Positions 28,242 through 42,374 are shown, counted from the stretch's first letter. The stretch is 64,000 bases of DNA from Clusia tigrina (GCA_920105625.2 OV050030.1:80379400-80443399); one strand, 5' to 3'. Numbers and translations: made by a program. The notes: generated by a model from the sequence alone, not told the origin.

Positions 28242-29878
28242 ATGAGTGTGCAGCGCTCTCCCCCGTGGGAGAGAACGAGGTCTATGAGCGAGTCACTCCA
28301 CTCTTCGTGGAGTGCACATGGCAAACCTCCAATAATGTCCTGCTCCAGTATAGCAGTGGATTGTGCGACAACTACAACAAATTCGTCAGCAACAAAAACA
28401 TCCGCATTCTCTACGTACGGTACAACAACTACATTCTCGACTACAACTGCGACATCAACATGTTGTTCTCCCTGTGTGCAAATTCCGCCAAAAGGCGTGC
28501 TGGTAAGTCAATTTGGCTCCTTGGCACCACAGGATCTACTTCTATTTCTTCGGAGGTCGGGTAGATTTAAAGCCGAGTAAAAGGGAACCTTAAGTGCAGT
28601 ACAATGGATATATACTCTGTCTGAGTGCTGCGCTTACTAGATTGTTCCGACAAAAAAAAAAAGTCAACTGCAATCGCTACCAAAGAGAGCTCGAACCTCA
28701 CCCACGACAGATAAAGCGAAAAGAACGCCCAACACTAACAAAAAGCAAAAAAATAGCAAAAAACCCAAGCCAAAGTAAGTTATCAAACTACTGGTTGAGC
28801 GATACTATTTCGGAAAGAAAAAAACAAATTTGCTGCTTTGACCGTTGATGATGACGAACTTGCTGAACCCTCGCACAATGGACAAGTTGATCAAAATGAG
28901 TCCGAAAAAGAAGAAGCAACTAGTCCGAAAAAAAAAGTTTGAACAAACCACCCCCTACATACGTACAAGGTGTAGAATGCATACGTACGAATGCAGACGT
29001 TAAGAAATGCGCTTACCGCTGTTGCAGACAGTAACTTCATATTTAAAATATTAACAAACAATGAAGTACGAGTTCAATCGAATGACTCGGAAACATACAT
29101 AAAAATATTCAAAATGCTAAAGCAAAAAGGTACGAAGCTGTACACATTTAAACCCAAAAATTAAAGGGATTTCAAAGTCATTTTTCGCAATATGCACCCC
29201 TCCGCAGACCAAGAAGAAATTAAAAATGAGCTTGGTGAAAACGGTCACAAAGTTTTAAACATAACTAACATAACTCAACGGACAACAAAAAAAACCGCTA
29301 CCACTGTTTAACATAGAACTAGAAACAAATACTAACAATAAAGATATTTATAGCATTAACAAATTTATGCATTGCATAGTAGTTTTTGAGGCACCTCATC
29401 ATAAAATAGAAGTCGCGCAATGCACTAAATTCAAAAAATACGGACATACAAAAAACTACTGTATAAGGGATCCAGTATGTGTGAAATGCGCTGGAAAGCA
29501 CCTAACAAGTGAATGTAAAAAAAAAATAACCAACGCAGCTGAAATTAAATGTGCCCTATGTGGCGGAAATCATACTGCAAACTACAAAGGCTGTGAAATA
29601 TACAAAGCCATAAAAATTCAAAGGTTTCCATCTTTACGCAGAAATTATCCATTATTACTTCAGACCAAAAATATGGATGGATCAGTAGTTAAACCAGGCG
29701 TAAGCTATGCCGAAATTGCAGGTTCGTCAAATCCAAATAAAACTGAAGAAAATAAAAAAATTTAAACGATAGTGATATTAATGAACTTAAAGACATGGTG
29801 AAATCCGTAATCACTCAAATGACTAATATGATGAATATCATTACAATGTTACTAATAAGCTTAAATGCACGAAAGTAA
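28242..29878 (+). pseudogene. Jockey-like ORF1 remnant, unit 7
   Basis: Same lesions as unit 6, including the eight-A run near 29288 and CTKFKKYGH in knuckle 1. Open from 29367 for 132 codons. Confidence 0.88.
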
Positions 29879-32017
29879 TACTTTAAAAATTGTGGCTTGG
29901 AATGCAAATGGCCTAACAAAACATTATTTGGAGTTGAAGCAATTTTTGTCTGACAAGAAAATTGATATAGCTCTAGTTTCAGAAACACATTTTACGAACA
30001 AAAGCTATTTAGTATTTCCTGGATATAAAATTTATGTGACAAATCATCCTGATGGTAAAGCTCGTGGTGGGACAGTTATCATAATAAATTCACTATTAAA
30101 ACATAATGAACGGCAACCATATGCAACACCTCAAATTCAATCCACTACTGTGCAAATTGAGTGGGACAATACTCATCTCCTCAGTTTACTGTCCCCCCAG
30201 ACACATAATAACGACAGAATATGATTACTCCATAAATACGCTTGGCGTAAGATTCATTGCAGCTGGAGATCTGAATGCAAAACAGACTGTCTAACCAATA
30301 AAAAAGGACGAAATCTGATTAATGCTATAAACAAAAATAACTGCAAATTTTTAAGCTTAGGTGAACCCACATACTGGCCAACAGATAGGAAAAAGATACC
30401 AGATCTAATTGACTTTAGCATAACAAAAAACATAAAGTGTAACCAATTAAAAATTAAAACTTGTTTTGAACTTTCTTCAGACCATTCTCCGATAATACTT
30501 AACTACACAACTGACATCAAACCCATAGAACCAATAGACAAGATTTTTAACCACAAAACAAACTGGAATGAGTATAGACAGCATATTGAAAATCAACTGA
30601 ATATGTCTATCACACTGAAAACACAATTAAACATTGAACGTGCCATTATTGACTTCAACGATGTGGTCCTAGACGCAGGAATTAAACCAAGCCAACAGCA
30701 TAAATTTAGAGGAAATAAACCTACAACGTATGTTTTCATAAGAAAGCAAATTATTGAGAAGAGGAAGCTGAGAAAGAGGTGGCAGCTAACTAGATCGCCT
30801 GAGGATAAACACAATTTAAATATAGCCTGCAAAAAACTCAAGAAAATATTAACTAAAAGACAAAATATAGAAGTTGAAAATTACCTAAAAAACTTGAGTC
30901 CTACCCAGGATACTAACTATTCATTATGGAAATGTACAAAGAAATTAAAAACTCAGATAAGGTATCAGCCACCACTACCAAAAGATGACAACTCGTGAGC
31001 TACTACCAATGGAGAAAAAGCACCAACATTGGCTAAATACTTTGAAAAAGTCCTATCAAATGACAAAGATAAATATATTGAAATTTGCAATGACTTAAAT
31101 ATAGACATTACAACCAAAATAAAGAAAACAAACACAACAGAAATAATTAATTGAATTAAAAATTAAGTAAACCACAAAAATACGATATGTTGACAGGCAA
31201 AGCACTCGCTGAGCTACCTACTGTAGTTTTTAATTACTAAAGAAATGTTATCAACTCAATGTTCCGACTACAATTTTTTTCCCAAAGTATGGAAAGTTAT
31301 TATTGCACTACCGAAGCAGGGAAAATATGCTACAACTGCTTCGTCGTATAGTCCAATTAGCCTACTTCCCTTAATTTCTAAAGTTGCTGAAAAACTATTA
31401 CATGATAGACTTAGCCAGATCCTTGACAATAAAAACATTATACAAAATCATCAATTCGTCTTCAGAAAACGATATTCAACGATTGAACAGATATAATATA
31501 AGAAGTACTGCGTTTGCTGTATTCTTGGACGTTGCAAAAGCATCTGACAAAGTATGGCATAAATTACTGCTGCATAAACTGAAGACGATGCTGCCACTTG
31601 ACTACTATTTGATTGTTGAAAGTTATCTTAGTGATCCTTACTTTTACGTCAAATATAATGAAGAGTGTTCATCTATTCATCTTCAACAGCTGGAGTTCCT
31701 CAAGGGAGTTTTTTAGGACCACTGCTATATGTTATATTTACCTCAGGTATACCACTTCCAAAAGAACTGAATACCACAATTGCTACCTTTGCTGACGACA
31801 CAAATCTAAATACTGCGACTGCAAATCTGAAGATATACACAGATAATGTTACGGAATAAATATGACAAGAATTGACGGAGAGATAAAAAAGATATCCACA
31901 AAATACTACGATACACTGCATGGGCATAAGAACGAAGAAATAAACGAGTTGCTACATCTAGAAGAACCCTCCATGCGCCGTTTAAAGAGAACTCGACCAA
32001 ACGACCTACTGAACTAG
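29865..32017 (+). pseudogene. Jockey-like ORF2 remnant, unit 7
   Basis: Near-copy of unit 6 ORF2, with the same extra T in the catalytic block (31384-31716 open). It differs by IIQNHQF instead of IIPNHQF near 31443. Confidence 0.88.
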
Positions 32018-32150
32018 GAAATCCAGCCTACACATATTAGTAGTAGTATTATAAATGTAAATGTAAATTATTATTATAAATATAACTTTTATTATAATTG
32101 ATCATAAATTGTTATTATAATATAATTATAGAGAATTATTATTATTAATG

Positions 32151-32450
<300 letters not shown>

Positions 32451-33150
32451 GGTGGGCCAATTTCAAAGCCAGCCCCTAGGATGATTCTATGGACAATTCT
32501 AAGCGACTTTGGTGAAGGAACCATAGGTCTATCTCGATTTTCGAGTCTCCCACTTTTCAATCAATTTTACCGAAAAACTTGTAATTTTTCTCGGAAAAAA
32601 GACAAAAATAGTTAAAATATGCATGAAACGCCCTCTGGCGGTGGTCATAGGTAAAAATAAAGATCAGAAATGAATTCTCGACCCCGAAAACCTCCCATAT
32701 ACACATAAAAAAGATAATATAACGATGAATAAAAAATCGAATTTTGAATCAAAATGATGTTATAGGGAAAAAATCATTTTTTGAAAAGACCTTTAAACGA
32801 AAGTGCAAGTTTTCAATAAAGTGTCTAGTTCTGTTTAGATAAACTAAATACTTATAATAACTAGTTTATAATTTAATAAAAGTGATAAAGAAACAATCAA
32901 ACAAAGGAACTGTTATATACATATATCAGTTAAAAGTTGAAAGAAACAACAAATAAAATAATCCCGGTTGTGTGTGGTGTTGCCACAGTGGACTCTGGCC
33001 ATAGTAAGTGATTAGAGTTACCACACCAAAATTTTGTTTTTCGTGATATTTTACATACTTTATAATAATAAATAAGATTAAAATATAGCAAAAATAATAA
33101 TAAATAAAATTTTTAAAAAACTAATAAACAAAGTATAGTCGGTAATCGCC

Positions 33151-34784
33151 ATGAGTGTGCAGCGCTCTCCCCCGTGGGAGAGAACGAGGTCTATGAGCGA
33201 GTCACTCCACTCTTCGTGGAGTGCACATGGCAAACCTCCAATAATGTCCTGCTCCAGTATAGCAGTGGATTGTGCGACAACTACAACAAATTCGTCAGCA
33301 ACAAAAACATCCGCATTCTCTACGTACGGTACAACAACTACATTCTCGACTACAACTGCGACATCAACATGTTGTTCTCCCTGTGTGCAAATTCCGCCAA
33401 AAGGCGTGCTGGTAAGTCAATTTGGCTCCTTGGCACCACAGGATCTACTTCTATTTCTTCGGAGGTCGGGTAGATTTAAAGCCGAGTAAAAGGGAACCTT
33501 AAGTGCAGTACAATGGATATATACTCTGTCTGAGTGCTGCGCTTACTAGATTGTTCCGACAAAAAAAAAAAGTCAACTGCAATCGCTACCAAAGAGAGCT
33601 CGAACCTCACCCACGACAGATAAAGCGAAAAGAACGCCCAACACTAACAAAAAGCAAAAAAATAGCAAAAAACCCAAGCCAAAGTAAGTTATCAAACTAC
33701 CGGTTGAGCGATACTATTTCGGAAAGAAAAAAACAAATTTGCTGCTTTGACCGTTGATGATGACGAACTTGCTGAACCCTCGCACAATGGACAAGTTGAT
33801 CAAAATGAGTCCGAAAAAGAAGAAGCAACTAGTCCGAAAAAAAAGTTTGAACAAACCACCCCCTACATACGTACAAGGTGTAGAATGCATACGTACGAAT
33901 GCAGACGTTAAGAAATGCGCTTACCGCTGTTGCAGACAGTAACTTCATATTTAAAATATTAACAAACAATGAAGTACGAGTTCAATCGAATGACTCGGAA
34001 ACATACATAAAAATATTCAAAATGCTAAAGCAAAAAGGTACGAAGCTGTACACATTTAAACCCAAAAATTAAAGGGATTTCAAAGTCATTTTTCGCAATA
34101 TGCACCCCTCCGCAGACCAAGAAGAAATTAAAAATGAGCTTGGTGAAAACGGTCACAAAGTTTTAAACATAACTAACATAACTCAACGGACAACAAAAAA
34201 ACCGCTACCACTGTTTAATATAGAACTAGAAACAAATACTAACAATAAAGATATTTATAGCATTAACAAATTTATGCATTGCATAGTAGTTTTTGAGGCA
34301 CCTCATCATAAAAGAGAAGTCGCGCAATGCACTAAATGCAAAAAATACGGACATACAAAACACTACTGTATAAGGGATCCAGTATGTGTGAAATGCGCTG
34401 GAAAGCACCTAACAAGTGAATGTAAAAAAAATAACCAACGCAGCTGAAATTAAATATGCCCTATGTGGCGGAAATCATACTGCAAACTACAAAGGCTGTG
34501 AAATATACAAAGCCATAAAAATTCAAAGGTTTCCATCTTTGCGCAGAAATTATCCATTATTACTTCAGACCAAAAATATGGATGGATCAGTAGTTAAACC
34601 AGGCGTAAGCTATGCCGAAATTGCAGGGTCGTGAAATCCAAATAAAACTGAAGAAAATACAAAAAATTGAAACGATAGTGATATTAATGAACTTAAAGAC
34701 ATGGTGAAATCCGTAATCACTCAAATGACTAATATGATGAATATCATTACAATGTTACTAATAAGCTTAAATGCACGAAAGTAA
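33151..34784 (+). pseudogene. Jockey-like ORF1 remnant, unit 8
   Basis: The N-terminal frame is open for 112 codons. The zinc-knuckle frame opens at 34100 (115 codons) and breaks at an A-run shortened to eight near 34423. Knuckle 3 continues in the next frame (34416-34634). Knuckle 1 keeps both Cys residues (CTKCKKYGHTKHYC). Confidence 0.88.
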
Positions 34785-36906
34785 TACTTTAAAAATTGTG
34801 GCTTGGAATGCAAATGGCCTAACAAAACATTATTTGGAGTTGAAGCAATTTTTGTCTGACAAGAAAATTGATATAGCTCTAGTTTCAGAAACACATTTTA
34901 CGAACAAAAGCTATTTAGTATTTCCTGGATATAAAATTTATGTGACAAATCATCCTGATGGTAAAGCTCGTGGTGGGACAGTTATCATAATAAATTCACT
35001 ATTAAAACATAATGAACGGCAACCATATGCAACACCTCAAATTCAATCCACTACTGTGCAAATTGAGTGGGACAATACTCATCTCCTCAGTTTACTGTCC
35101 CCCCAGACACATAATAACGACAGAATATGATTACTACATAAATACGCTTGGCGTAAGATAAATTGCAGCTGGAGATCTGAATGCAAAACAGACTGTCTAA
35201 CCAATAAAAAAGGACGAAATCTGATTAATGCTATAAACAAAAATAACTGCAAATTTTTAAGCTTAGGTGAACCCACATACTGGCCAACAGATAGGAAAAA
35301 GATACCAGATCTAATTGACTTTAGCATAACAAAAAACATAAAGTGTAACCAATTAAAAATTAAAACTTGTTTTGAACTTTCTTCAGACCATTCTCCGATC
35401 ATACTTAACTACACAACTGACATCATAGAACCAATAGACAAGATTTTTAACCACAAAACAAACTGGAATGAGTATAGACAGCATATTGAAAATCAACTGA
35501 ATATGTCTATCACACTGAAAACACAATTAAACATTGAACGTGCCATTATTGACTTCAACGATGTGGTCCTAGACGCAGGAATTAAACCAAGCCAACAGCA
35601 TAAATTTAGAGGAAATAAACCTACAACGTATGTTTTCATAAGAAAGCAAATTATTGAGAAGAGGAAGCTTAGAAAGAGGTGGCAGCTAACTAGATCGCCT
35701 GAGGATAAACACAATTTAAATATAGCTTGCAAAAAACTCAAGAAAATATTAACTAAAAGACAAAATATAGAAGTTGAAAATTACCTAAAAAACTTGAGTC
35801 CTACCCAGGATACTAACTATTCATTATGGAAATGTACAAAGAAATTAAAAACTCAGATAAGGTATCAGCCACCACTACCGAAAGATGACAACTCGTGAGC
35901 TACTACCAATGAAGAAAAAGCACCAACATTGGCTAAATACTTTGAAAAAGTCCTATCAAATGACAAAGATAAATATATTGAAATTTGCAAAGACTTAAAT
36001 ATAGACATTACCACCAAAATAAAGAAAACAAACACAACAGAAATAATTAATTGAATTAAAAATTAAATAAACCACAAAAATACGATATGTTGACAGGCAA
36101 AGCACTCGCTGAGCTACCTCCTGTAGTTTTTAATTACTAAAGAAATGTTATCAACTCAATGTTCCGACTACAATTTTTTTCCCAAAGTATGGAAAGTTAT
36201 TATTGCGCTACCGAAGCAGGGACAACTGCTTCGTCGTATAGTCCAATTAGCCTACTACCCTTAATTTCTAAAGTTGCTGAAAAACTATTACATGATAGAC
36301 TTAGCCAGATCCTTGACAATAAAAACATTATACCAAATCATCAATTCGTCTTCAGAAAACGACATTCAACGATTGAACAGATATAATATAAGAAGTACTG
36401 CGTTGCTGTATTCTTGGACGTTGCAAAAGCATCTGACAAAGTATGGCATAAATTACTGCTGCATAAACTGAAGACGATGCTGCCACTTGACTACTATTTG
36501 ATTGTTGAAAGTTATCTTAGTGATCCTTACTTTTACGTCAAATATAATGAAGAGTGTTCATCTATTCATCTTCAACAGCTGGAGTTCCTCAAGGGAGTTT
36601 TTTAGGACCACTGCTATATGTTATATTTACCTCAGGTATACCACTTCCAAAAGAACTGAATACCACAAATGCTACCTTTGCTGACGACACAAATCTAAAT
36701 ACTGCGACTGCAAATCTGAAGATATACACAGATAATGTTAAGGAATAAATATGACAAGAATTGATGAAGAGATAAAAAAGATATCCACAAAATACTACGA
36801 TACACTGCATGGGCATAAGAACGAAGAAATAAACGAGTTCCTACATCTAGAAGAAACCTCCATGCGCCGTTTAAAGAGAACTCGACCAAACGACCTACTG
36901 AACTAG
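34771..36906 (+). pseudogene. Jockey-like ORF2 remnant, unit 8
   Basis: Specific changes are a TAA near 35158 (GTAAGATAAATT), a six-base loss near 35425 and a ~10-bp loss near 36222 at the start of the RT. The remaining RT blocks (36274-36748) resemble those of unit 5 rather than units 6 and 7. Confidence 0.88.
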
Positions 36907-37039
36907 GAAATCCAGCCTACACATATTAGTAGTAGTATTATAAATGTAAATGTAAATTATTATTATAAATCTAATTTTTATTATAATTGATCATAAATTG
37001 TTATTATAATATAATTATAGAGAATTATTATTATTAATG

Positions 37040-37771
<732 letters not shown>

Positions 37772-38060
37772 AACTAGTGTAATTATTCCTGTTGGCAATT
37801 CTATGCCAAAAACAAAATTTTTCAACTTATACGCATATCGCTTTTTTCACCAATTATTGTGTTTATTTCATTTATTTTCCCCTACTCCTTATATTACTAC
37901 TTTCGTGCTGATTTCTCGTTTTTCCTCGTTTTACTGCCTTTACGTTCTCTGGAATTCTTTCTTCTCGGTCTCCTTTGCTTCTCTGGAAACTTCTGACGTC
38001 AATTTTTGCCGTTTTTTTGCTCTGCTGCTTGATTTTCAAATTTTTGTCGGTTGACGCCGA
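37772..38060 (-). other. Truncated 5' leader of a further G2 LTR element
   Basis: Matches 53126-53408 almost base for base; there the same sequence leads from the primer-binding site into gag. Here it stops at 37772, where the array-side spacer begins. It shows that another G2 internal region once followed the LTR at 38.1-42.3 kb, so G2 copies were in tandem. Confidence 0.8.
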
Positions 38061-38067
38061 CTGTGCC
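38049..38067 (-). other. tRNA primer-binding-site-like sequence (G2)
   Basis: The minus strand reads TGGCACAGTCGGCGTCAACC right after the LTR. The core CAGTCGG resembles the complement of a tRNA-Ser 3' end, with one mismatch. The partner copy is at 53396-53415. Confidence 0.6.
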
Positions 38068-38501
38068 AAAATTAATTGCGAAACTTATAGTATTTATTTT
38101 TTCAAATTTAATTATTTCCAGCTTTTCAAGTAGTTTATGCTCTTTGTAATAAGACTGATTTTATTAAATTATAGTTTTGTATAATTGTTGTTTTATAGAA
38201 TATCATATACGTATTTAGGTGTATATCAACTTTTAATTACAACCGTGCACTTTTGTGCTTTTTTTCGCACACCTCGCTTTACTTTTCGTTTAATTCATCG
38301 CACATAAAATGTCCTTCAGATCAATTTTTTGATACTAGACAACGTTAAAAAAATAAAGCATTTGTGGATGCTTTCACAAAAAAAAAATTTTTTTTTCTTA
38401 AAATCCCGGTTTGAGCCCCCAATTGTAGAGTTGATGCTCCTACATTTACTGGTGGAGTTGACGCTCCGAAATAAAACAAGCCGAGTTGATGCTCCAACGT
38501 G

Positions 38502-38803
38502 AGTTATAAGCTGAGTAAAACAAATTAAGCTTATGCTTAAAAATGACTTTATTCGCTTGCAATGAATCTTAAGACTGACTTAAAAGTATTTTTCTATTCT
38601 ACTTCACTGTTCAAATTCAGTTGGCCTCGAAGTGCAAATTATGCTACTAAGCACATTTTTGCATTTGGAGCCTTAACTGAATTTGACACCATCTGCTATG
38701 CAATAACAAAAACTAAGCGATAACGCCATTGCATAGAGGAATGTGAATTTGTATATATGTATGGATATATGTATTTATATATGTAGGGTATGCGGACATA
38801 ACT
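38502..38803 (-). repeat. 3' LTR of the gag-env errantivirus element
   Basis: 302 bp, ends AGTTAT...ATAACT (inverted). Reads identical by eye to the LTR at 41823-42124. Confidence 0.95.
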
Positions 38804-38815
38804 CCTCCATCCCTT
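38804..38815 (-). promoter_or_regulatory. Polypurine tract
   Basis: The minus strand reads AAGGGATGGAGG immediately before the 3' LTR, the expected place for the plus-strand DNA synthesis primer. Confidence 0.75.
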
Positions 38816-38869
38816 GATTGGAGATTCTCCTGGATCTCGTAAAATTTAATATTATATACTACGTACTTA

Positions 38870-40336
38870 TTACTTAATGCCATATTTATTTTTTATTTTT
38901 TTCAATTCGATATCATTTGCTGTAGGTTCATTTACAATTTTGGTTTTATTAATTACTGTGGGCTGTCTTCTTGCTTTTAACACAAATATAATGATTACAC
39001 AAACAATGACAATTACAATCGTTATGCTTATTCCGTAAGAAACATTCTTATGAAATTTTAGTTCTTTAATCTCTTTGATATTTGAAAAATTTTCTAATTC
39101 AATTTTTCCAAAGTTGGCTGATTTTATTTCGGTCAATAGAGGGTTGTTACTTGGATAAAAATATTTATCTTGCACTATTGTTAAATAGTTTTGGAAAGTT
39201 TCAGTTTCAATTTCTATTTTACAATTATAATAAGTGAAAAGATAGTTTTTACTAACGGTTAAATTTCTATTATCACAATTTTGCTTTATTTGCAAATCAA
39301 CGGCATTTTTTATTAAAATCATATCATCTTCGAGCTCTTAGATTTGAGTTTTGTTATTATATTTATAATTACAGTTATTTAAAATAGTACAATGTTTACT
39401 TCGTTTTAAACTTTTCAAATACATATTTTCTTGATAATCTAATATATTGCTTTCAATTTGAATTACATAACTATTTGGTTCGACAATTTCCATATAATTC
39501 TTGTTAGGAAGTGGTACAATTATTTTTAATTCAGCTGAGATATGATTAATTGGAATCTTAAGTGCTATAATAAGTACACCCTTTTTATAATTAAGTACAT
39601 CGACTTTCATTAATTTCAATTTAAAGAAGTCCACCTCAAATTGATCTATTTCATCGGATGTGAGTATATTTGGATTAACGATATGGTTTTTAGCTAATGT
39701 TATACTTTCTTGTATATGATTAACTTTATCTTTGAGATAGGTAAGTTTAGACATTTGATCCATATACAGAAGGCGTCGTATAATTTCCCTTTGCTTGTTT
39801 TTTATTTCCTTTTCAGAACTTTTCATAATTTCCCTATCCTCTTCGATTGCCGATTTTAAAATTTGAATTGATTCGTTAAAATGCGTATTGATAAAAATCT
39901 GTTTATTAACTGTTTCTATGATGTTGTGATTATTTTGGTCAATTACATTGAGATGTTCAAGGATTTCCTGACGGTCGTCATCGTCCATTACTCCAAAAAA
40001 CCATTTGTAAGCTTTCCCTCCAAGATTTATCAATCCCCTCTTTTTCCTAGGTTCTATTGGGATTATAGATTTTATTTTAGATTTTATTATTTTTATTTCT
40101 CTTTGAACTATTTCTTTGTTATGTAACTCGAGAGACTTTACATTGTTTTCTATTTCGTCCACAATATGGCTTAACTCATTTGTATTAATTAAATGTAAAA
40201 TTGTTAAAGTTTGGTTCACCACTTCAATTTCTCGCATTTTTATCCGGACATACCCCGACTCCTCTTCAATGGGGCTTATCTGCAATAGACCCTCAGTTGG
40301 AAACACTATCCCCAGAAGCACAAATAAGCTGATCAC
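38870..40336 (-). pseudogene. env: env gene of an errantivirus, one nonsense codon
   Basis: Envelope glycoprotein of the baculovirus F-like type found in gypsy-group elements, about 488 codons. Features in order: a hydrophobic N-terminus (signal-peptide-like, LFVLLGIVF), a furin-type site RKKR followed by GLINLGGKAYKWFFG (fusion-peptide position) at about residue 100, a long helical region, and near the C-terminus a membrane segment (ISITIVIVIVCVIIIFVL) with a short basic tail. One in-frame TAA at 39338-39340 splits it; the same frame continues to 38870. The first codon as drawn is GTG, overlapping the gag stop, so translation probably relied on splicing. The sequence TTTTCAG just before it looks like a 3' splice site. 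Confidence 0.85.
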
Positions 40337-41491
40337 CTGAAAATTTCAAAGGTCTCTTTATATTTAAATTGGCTTCGTCTAGAGTTTTGTGTATCAACAC
40401 TCATGTGTGAATTGCGAGTTTGAGCCGAATTAACCCTATTCTGATTTCGGTACTCTGAACAGTTATTATTATTATTAGCTGAATACGGTCGAGTACCATT
40501 ACGGTTTTGATTAAACTCTGAATTATTTCTATTATTAACCGAATACGATCTAGTACCGTTAAAGTTTTGATTGAAATTTCTTTCTAAAAGTTCCGAATTG
40601 ACTTTATTATTAGACGAATATGGCCTACTACCGTTAGAGTTTTGATTGAGATTTCTTCTCAAAAATTGGTCGCTACCATTTCGACCAGGAGAACCAAAAT
40701 AATCGTCTTTTCTTTGTGGAATTATTGGTGGCTTGAAATGTTTTTTATGACCATAGGCTATGCATCTAGGGTCTGTTAACAACTTTAATCTATCATATCT
40801 TTTATAAATTTCATCCAATGTTTTATCACTATCAACGTGGGCCCTTACGGTTCCATCAATTTTCTCTAAAATGATTTCTACTAAATCTCTATCTACGTTT
40901 TCTGCCCTATATAGATCAGGTTTTCTTTCGTCAAAATCATATAATTCATTTAATTCGTACTTAATTTCAAAAGTTAATTTAAATAATTCACTTAAATTAT
41001 TTACCCTCATGATCCGACACTTATTGAAAAGTTCTCCATATGTTTTGTTGGGCTTGAAGTTTCAGCTTAATATCCTCCCATTTTGGAAAATCACCGAGTT
41101 CACGAATACACCTTGCTGCTTCCCCACGGATTTTTTCGTTAATAATAATCTGCATGCCATAATTGTAAAGTTGTGCACTAGCTCCACACAATTCCAAAGT
41201 GTTCTCCACTGATTTTATAAAGGACAAGTAACCATAGTTTTTGTTGTCTTCGAAAGGTCTTAGTCGTCTAAACTGGTCCAAGATGTCCTGTGGTCGCAGA
41301 AAAAATTCATTTTGTGATTCATTTCGTTGATACTGATGTTGCTGTTGTCGCTGTTGCAGCTGTTCATTTTGTTGTTGCAGCTGTTGTTGGAGTTGTTGGA
41401 TGATTTCCTCCTGCTTCTTAATGACGTCCTCGTTTTGCTCCATATTGACTTTCCTGTTCTTATCGAATGCTTTTTGCAAACTGTCTTTCAT
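40333..41491 (-). pseudogene. gag: gag gene of an errantivirus, frameshifted
   Basis: Structural protein of errantivirus type. The N-terminal part (41491-41021) has a Gln-rich coiled coil (residues ~25-55) and a capsid-like region (RPFEDNKNYGYLSFIKSVEN). A one-base shift near 41024 moves the frame; the second part (41010-40333) continues (MRVNNLSELFKLTFEIKYEL) and ends in an Asn/Arg/Ser-rich tail with at least four imperfect repeats around NQNxNGTRPYSxNN, and no zinc knuckle. Lack of a knuckle is usual for errantivirus Gag. The stop overlaps the env start by four bases. Confidence 0.85.
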
Positions 41492-41812
41492 ATCTTCGCT
41501 ATTTCACAAATTGTTCTTTTTCTTCTTTTGTTTTTCTAGTTCACAAACTGTTTTTAATTTCTTCACTTAAAATTTTTTCCTTTTTGTAAATTACATTCAC
41601 TTATATCGTTTTCGCTTTTGCTCATTTGTCTTATATATTTGTTTAGTTTGTTATCGCTTAAATATTAACATTGCAGAAAATATACTTGAAAGTTAACTTT
41701 TGCTTTTCAATTTAAATTATAATTTGTTTTTCTTTTCCTTTTTGTAAATTTACAATATTTCACAAATCTTTAGATTTGTTAATTTTTCAGCTAAAGCTTT
41801 GGCCACTTTTTC
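41492..41812 (-). other. 5' leader of the errantivirus element
   Basis: AT-rich 320 bp between primer site and gag; expected to hold packaging signals. No ORF or motif recognised. Confidence 0.6.
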
Positions 41813-41823
41813 CGACTGCGCCA
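41813..41823 (-). promoter_or_regulatory. tRNA-Ser-type primer-binding site
   Basis: The minus strand reads TGGCGCAGTCG directly after the LTR, the complement of a 3' end CGACTGCGCCA, as in tRNA-Ser. The same primer type is known in 17.6/297/ZAM-like errantiviruses. Confidence 0.8.
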
Positions 41824-42124
41824 GTTATAAGCTGAGTAAAACAAATTAAGCTTATGCTTAAAAATGACTTTATTCGCTTGCAATGAATCTTAAGACTGAC
41901 TTAAAAGTATTTTTCTATTCTACTTCACTGTTCAAATTCAGTTGGCCTCGAAGTGCAAATTATGCTACTAAGCACATTTTTGCATTTGGAGCCTTAACTG
42001 AATTTGACACCATCTGCTATGCAATAACAAAAACTAAGCGATAACGCCATTGCATAGAGGAATGTGAATTTGTATATATGTATGGATATATGTATTTATA
42101 TATGTAGGGTATGCGGACATAACT
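41823..42124 (-). repeat. 5' LTR of the gag-env errantivirus element
   Basis: 302 bp; see the partner at 38502-38803. Followed on the plus strand by the CGTG duplication and then the rest of the G2 LTR. Confidence 0.95.
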
Positions 42125-42221
42125 CGTGCGTTTTATTTGATAGTTATTTACAAACTAAAAACTTACATGCTATGCTCTTATTTTATTCTGTCCGTCCGTT
42201 TGGTTGAGTTCTTTAGTATTG

Positions 42222-42297
42222 CTGTTCAGTATTGTCGTTGTTGTTGCTTTCCGGGTATACTGTTCAGTATTGTCGTTGTTGTTGCTTTCCGGGTATA
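42222..42297. repeat. Two 38-bp tandem repeats in the G2 LTR
   Basis: Units start CTGTTCAGTATTGTCG at 42222 and 42260. The paralogue at 53964-54077 has three units. Confidence 0.9.
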
Positions 42298-42374
42298 CTG
42301 TTTGGCGTCGCTGTTCGTACTATTGTCTATCAACCCAACATTCGGCCATTCTGATATTAAATTCTTCCTCGAAT

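Larger units (their letters stand above)
38502..42124 (-). mobile_element. Errantivirus-type LTR element without pol (gag-env only)
   Basis: 3623-bp element with 302-bp LTRs, a 4-bp target duplication CGTG (38498-38501 and 42125-42128), a tRNA-Ser-type primer site and a polypurine tract. The site is empty in the paralogue at 53867-53870. The minus strand codes for gag and then directly for env; the protease-RT-RNase H-integrase region is absent. The two LTRs look identical, so insertion is recent, and pol must have been supplied in trans. Confidence 0.93.
38061..42340 (-). repeat. G2 LTR (downstream copy), split by an errantivirus insertion
   Basis: About 0.66 kb of LTR in two pieces, 38061-38501 and 42125-42340, interrupted at a CGTG site by the element at 38502-42124. 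The uninterrupted paralogue is 53411-54118. Outer limits are approximate: I place the start at TGTTGGGTTGATAG (minus strand, 42340), after the end of pol, and the end before the primer site. Three copies of a GAGTTGATGCTCC-like motif lie at 38428-38496. Confidence 0.65.

Noticed and set aside
39881..40340. Plus-strand frames opposite env
   Set aside because: Antisense shadows; the minus strand carries the fusion site and membrane anchor of env.
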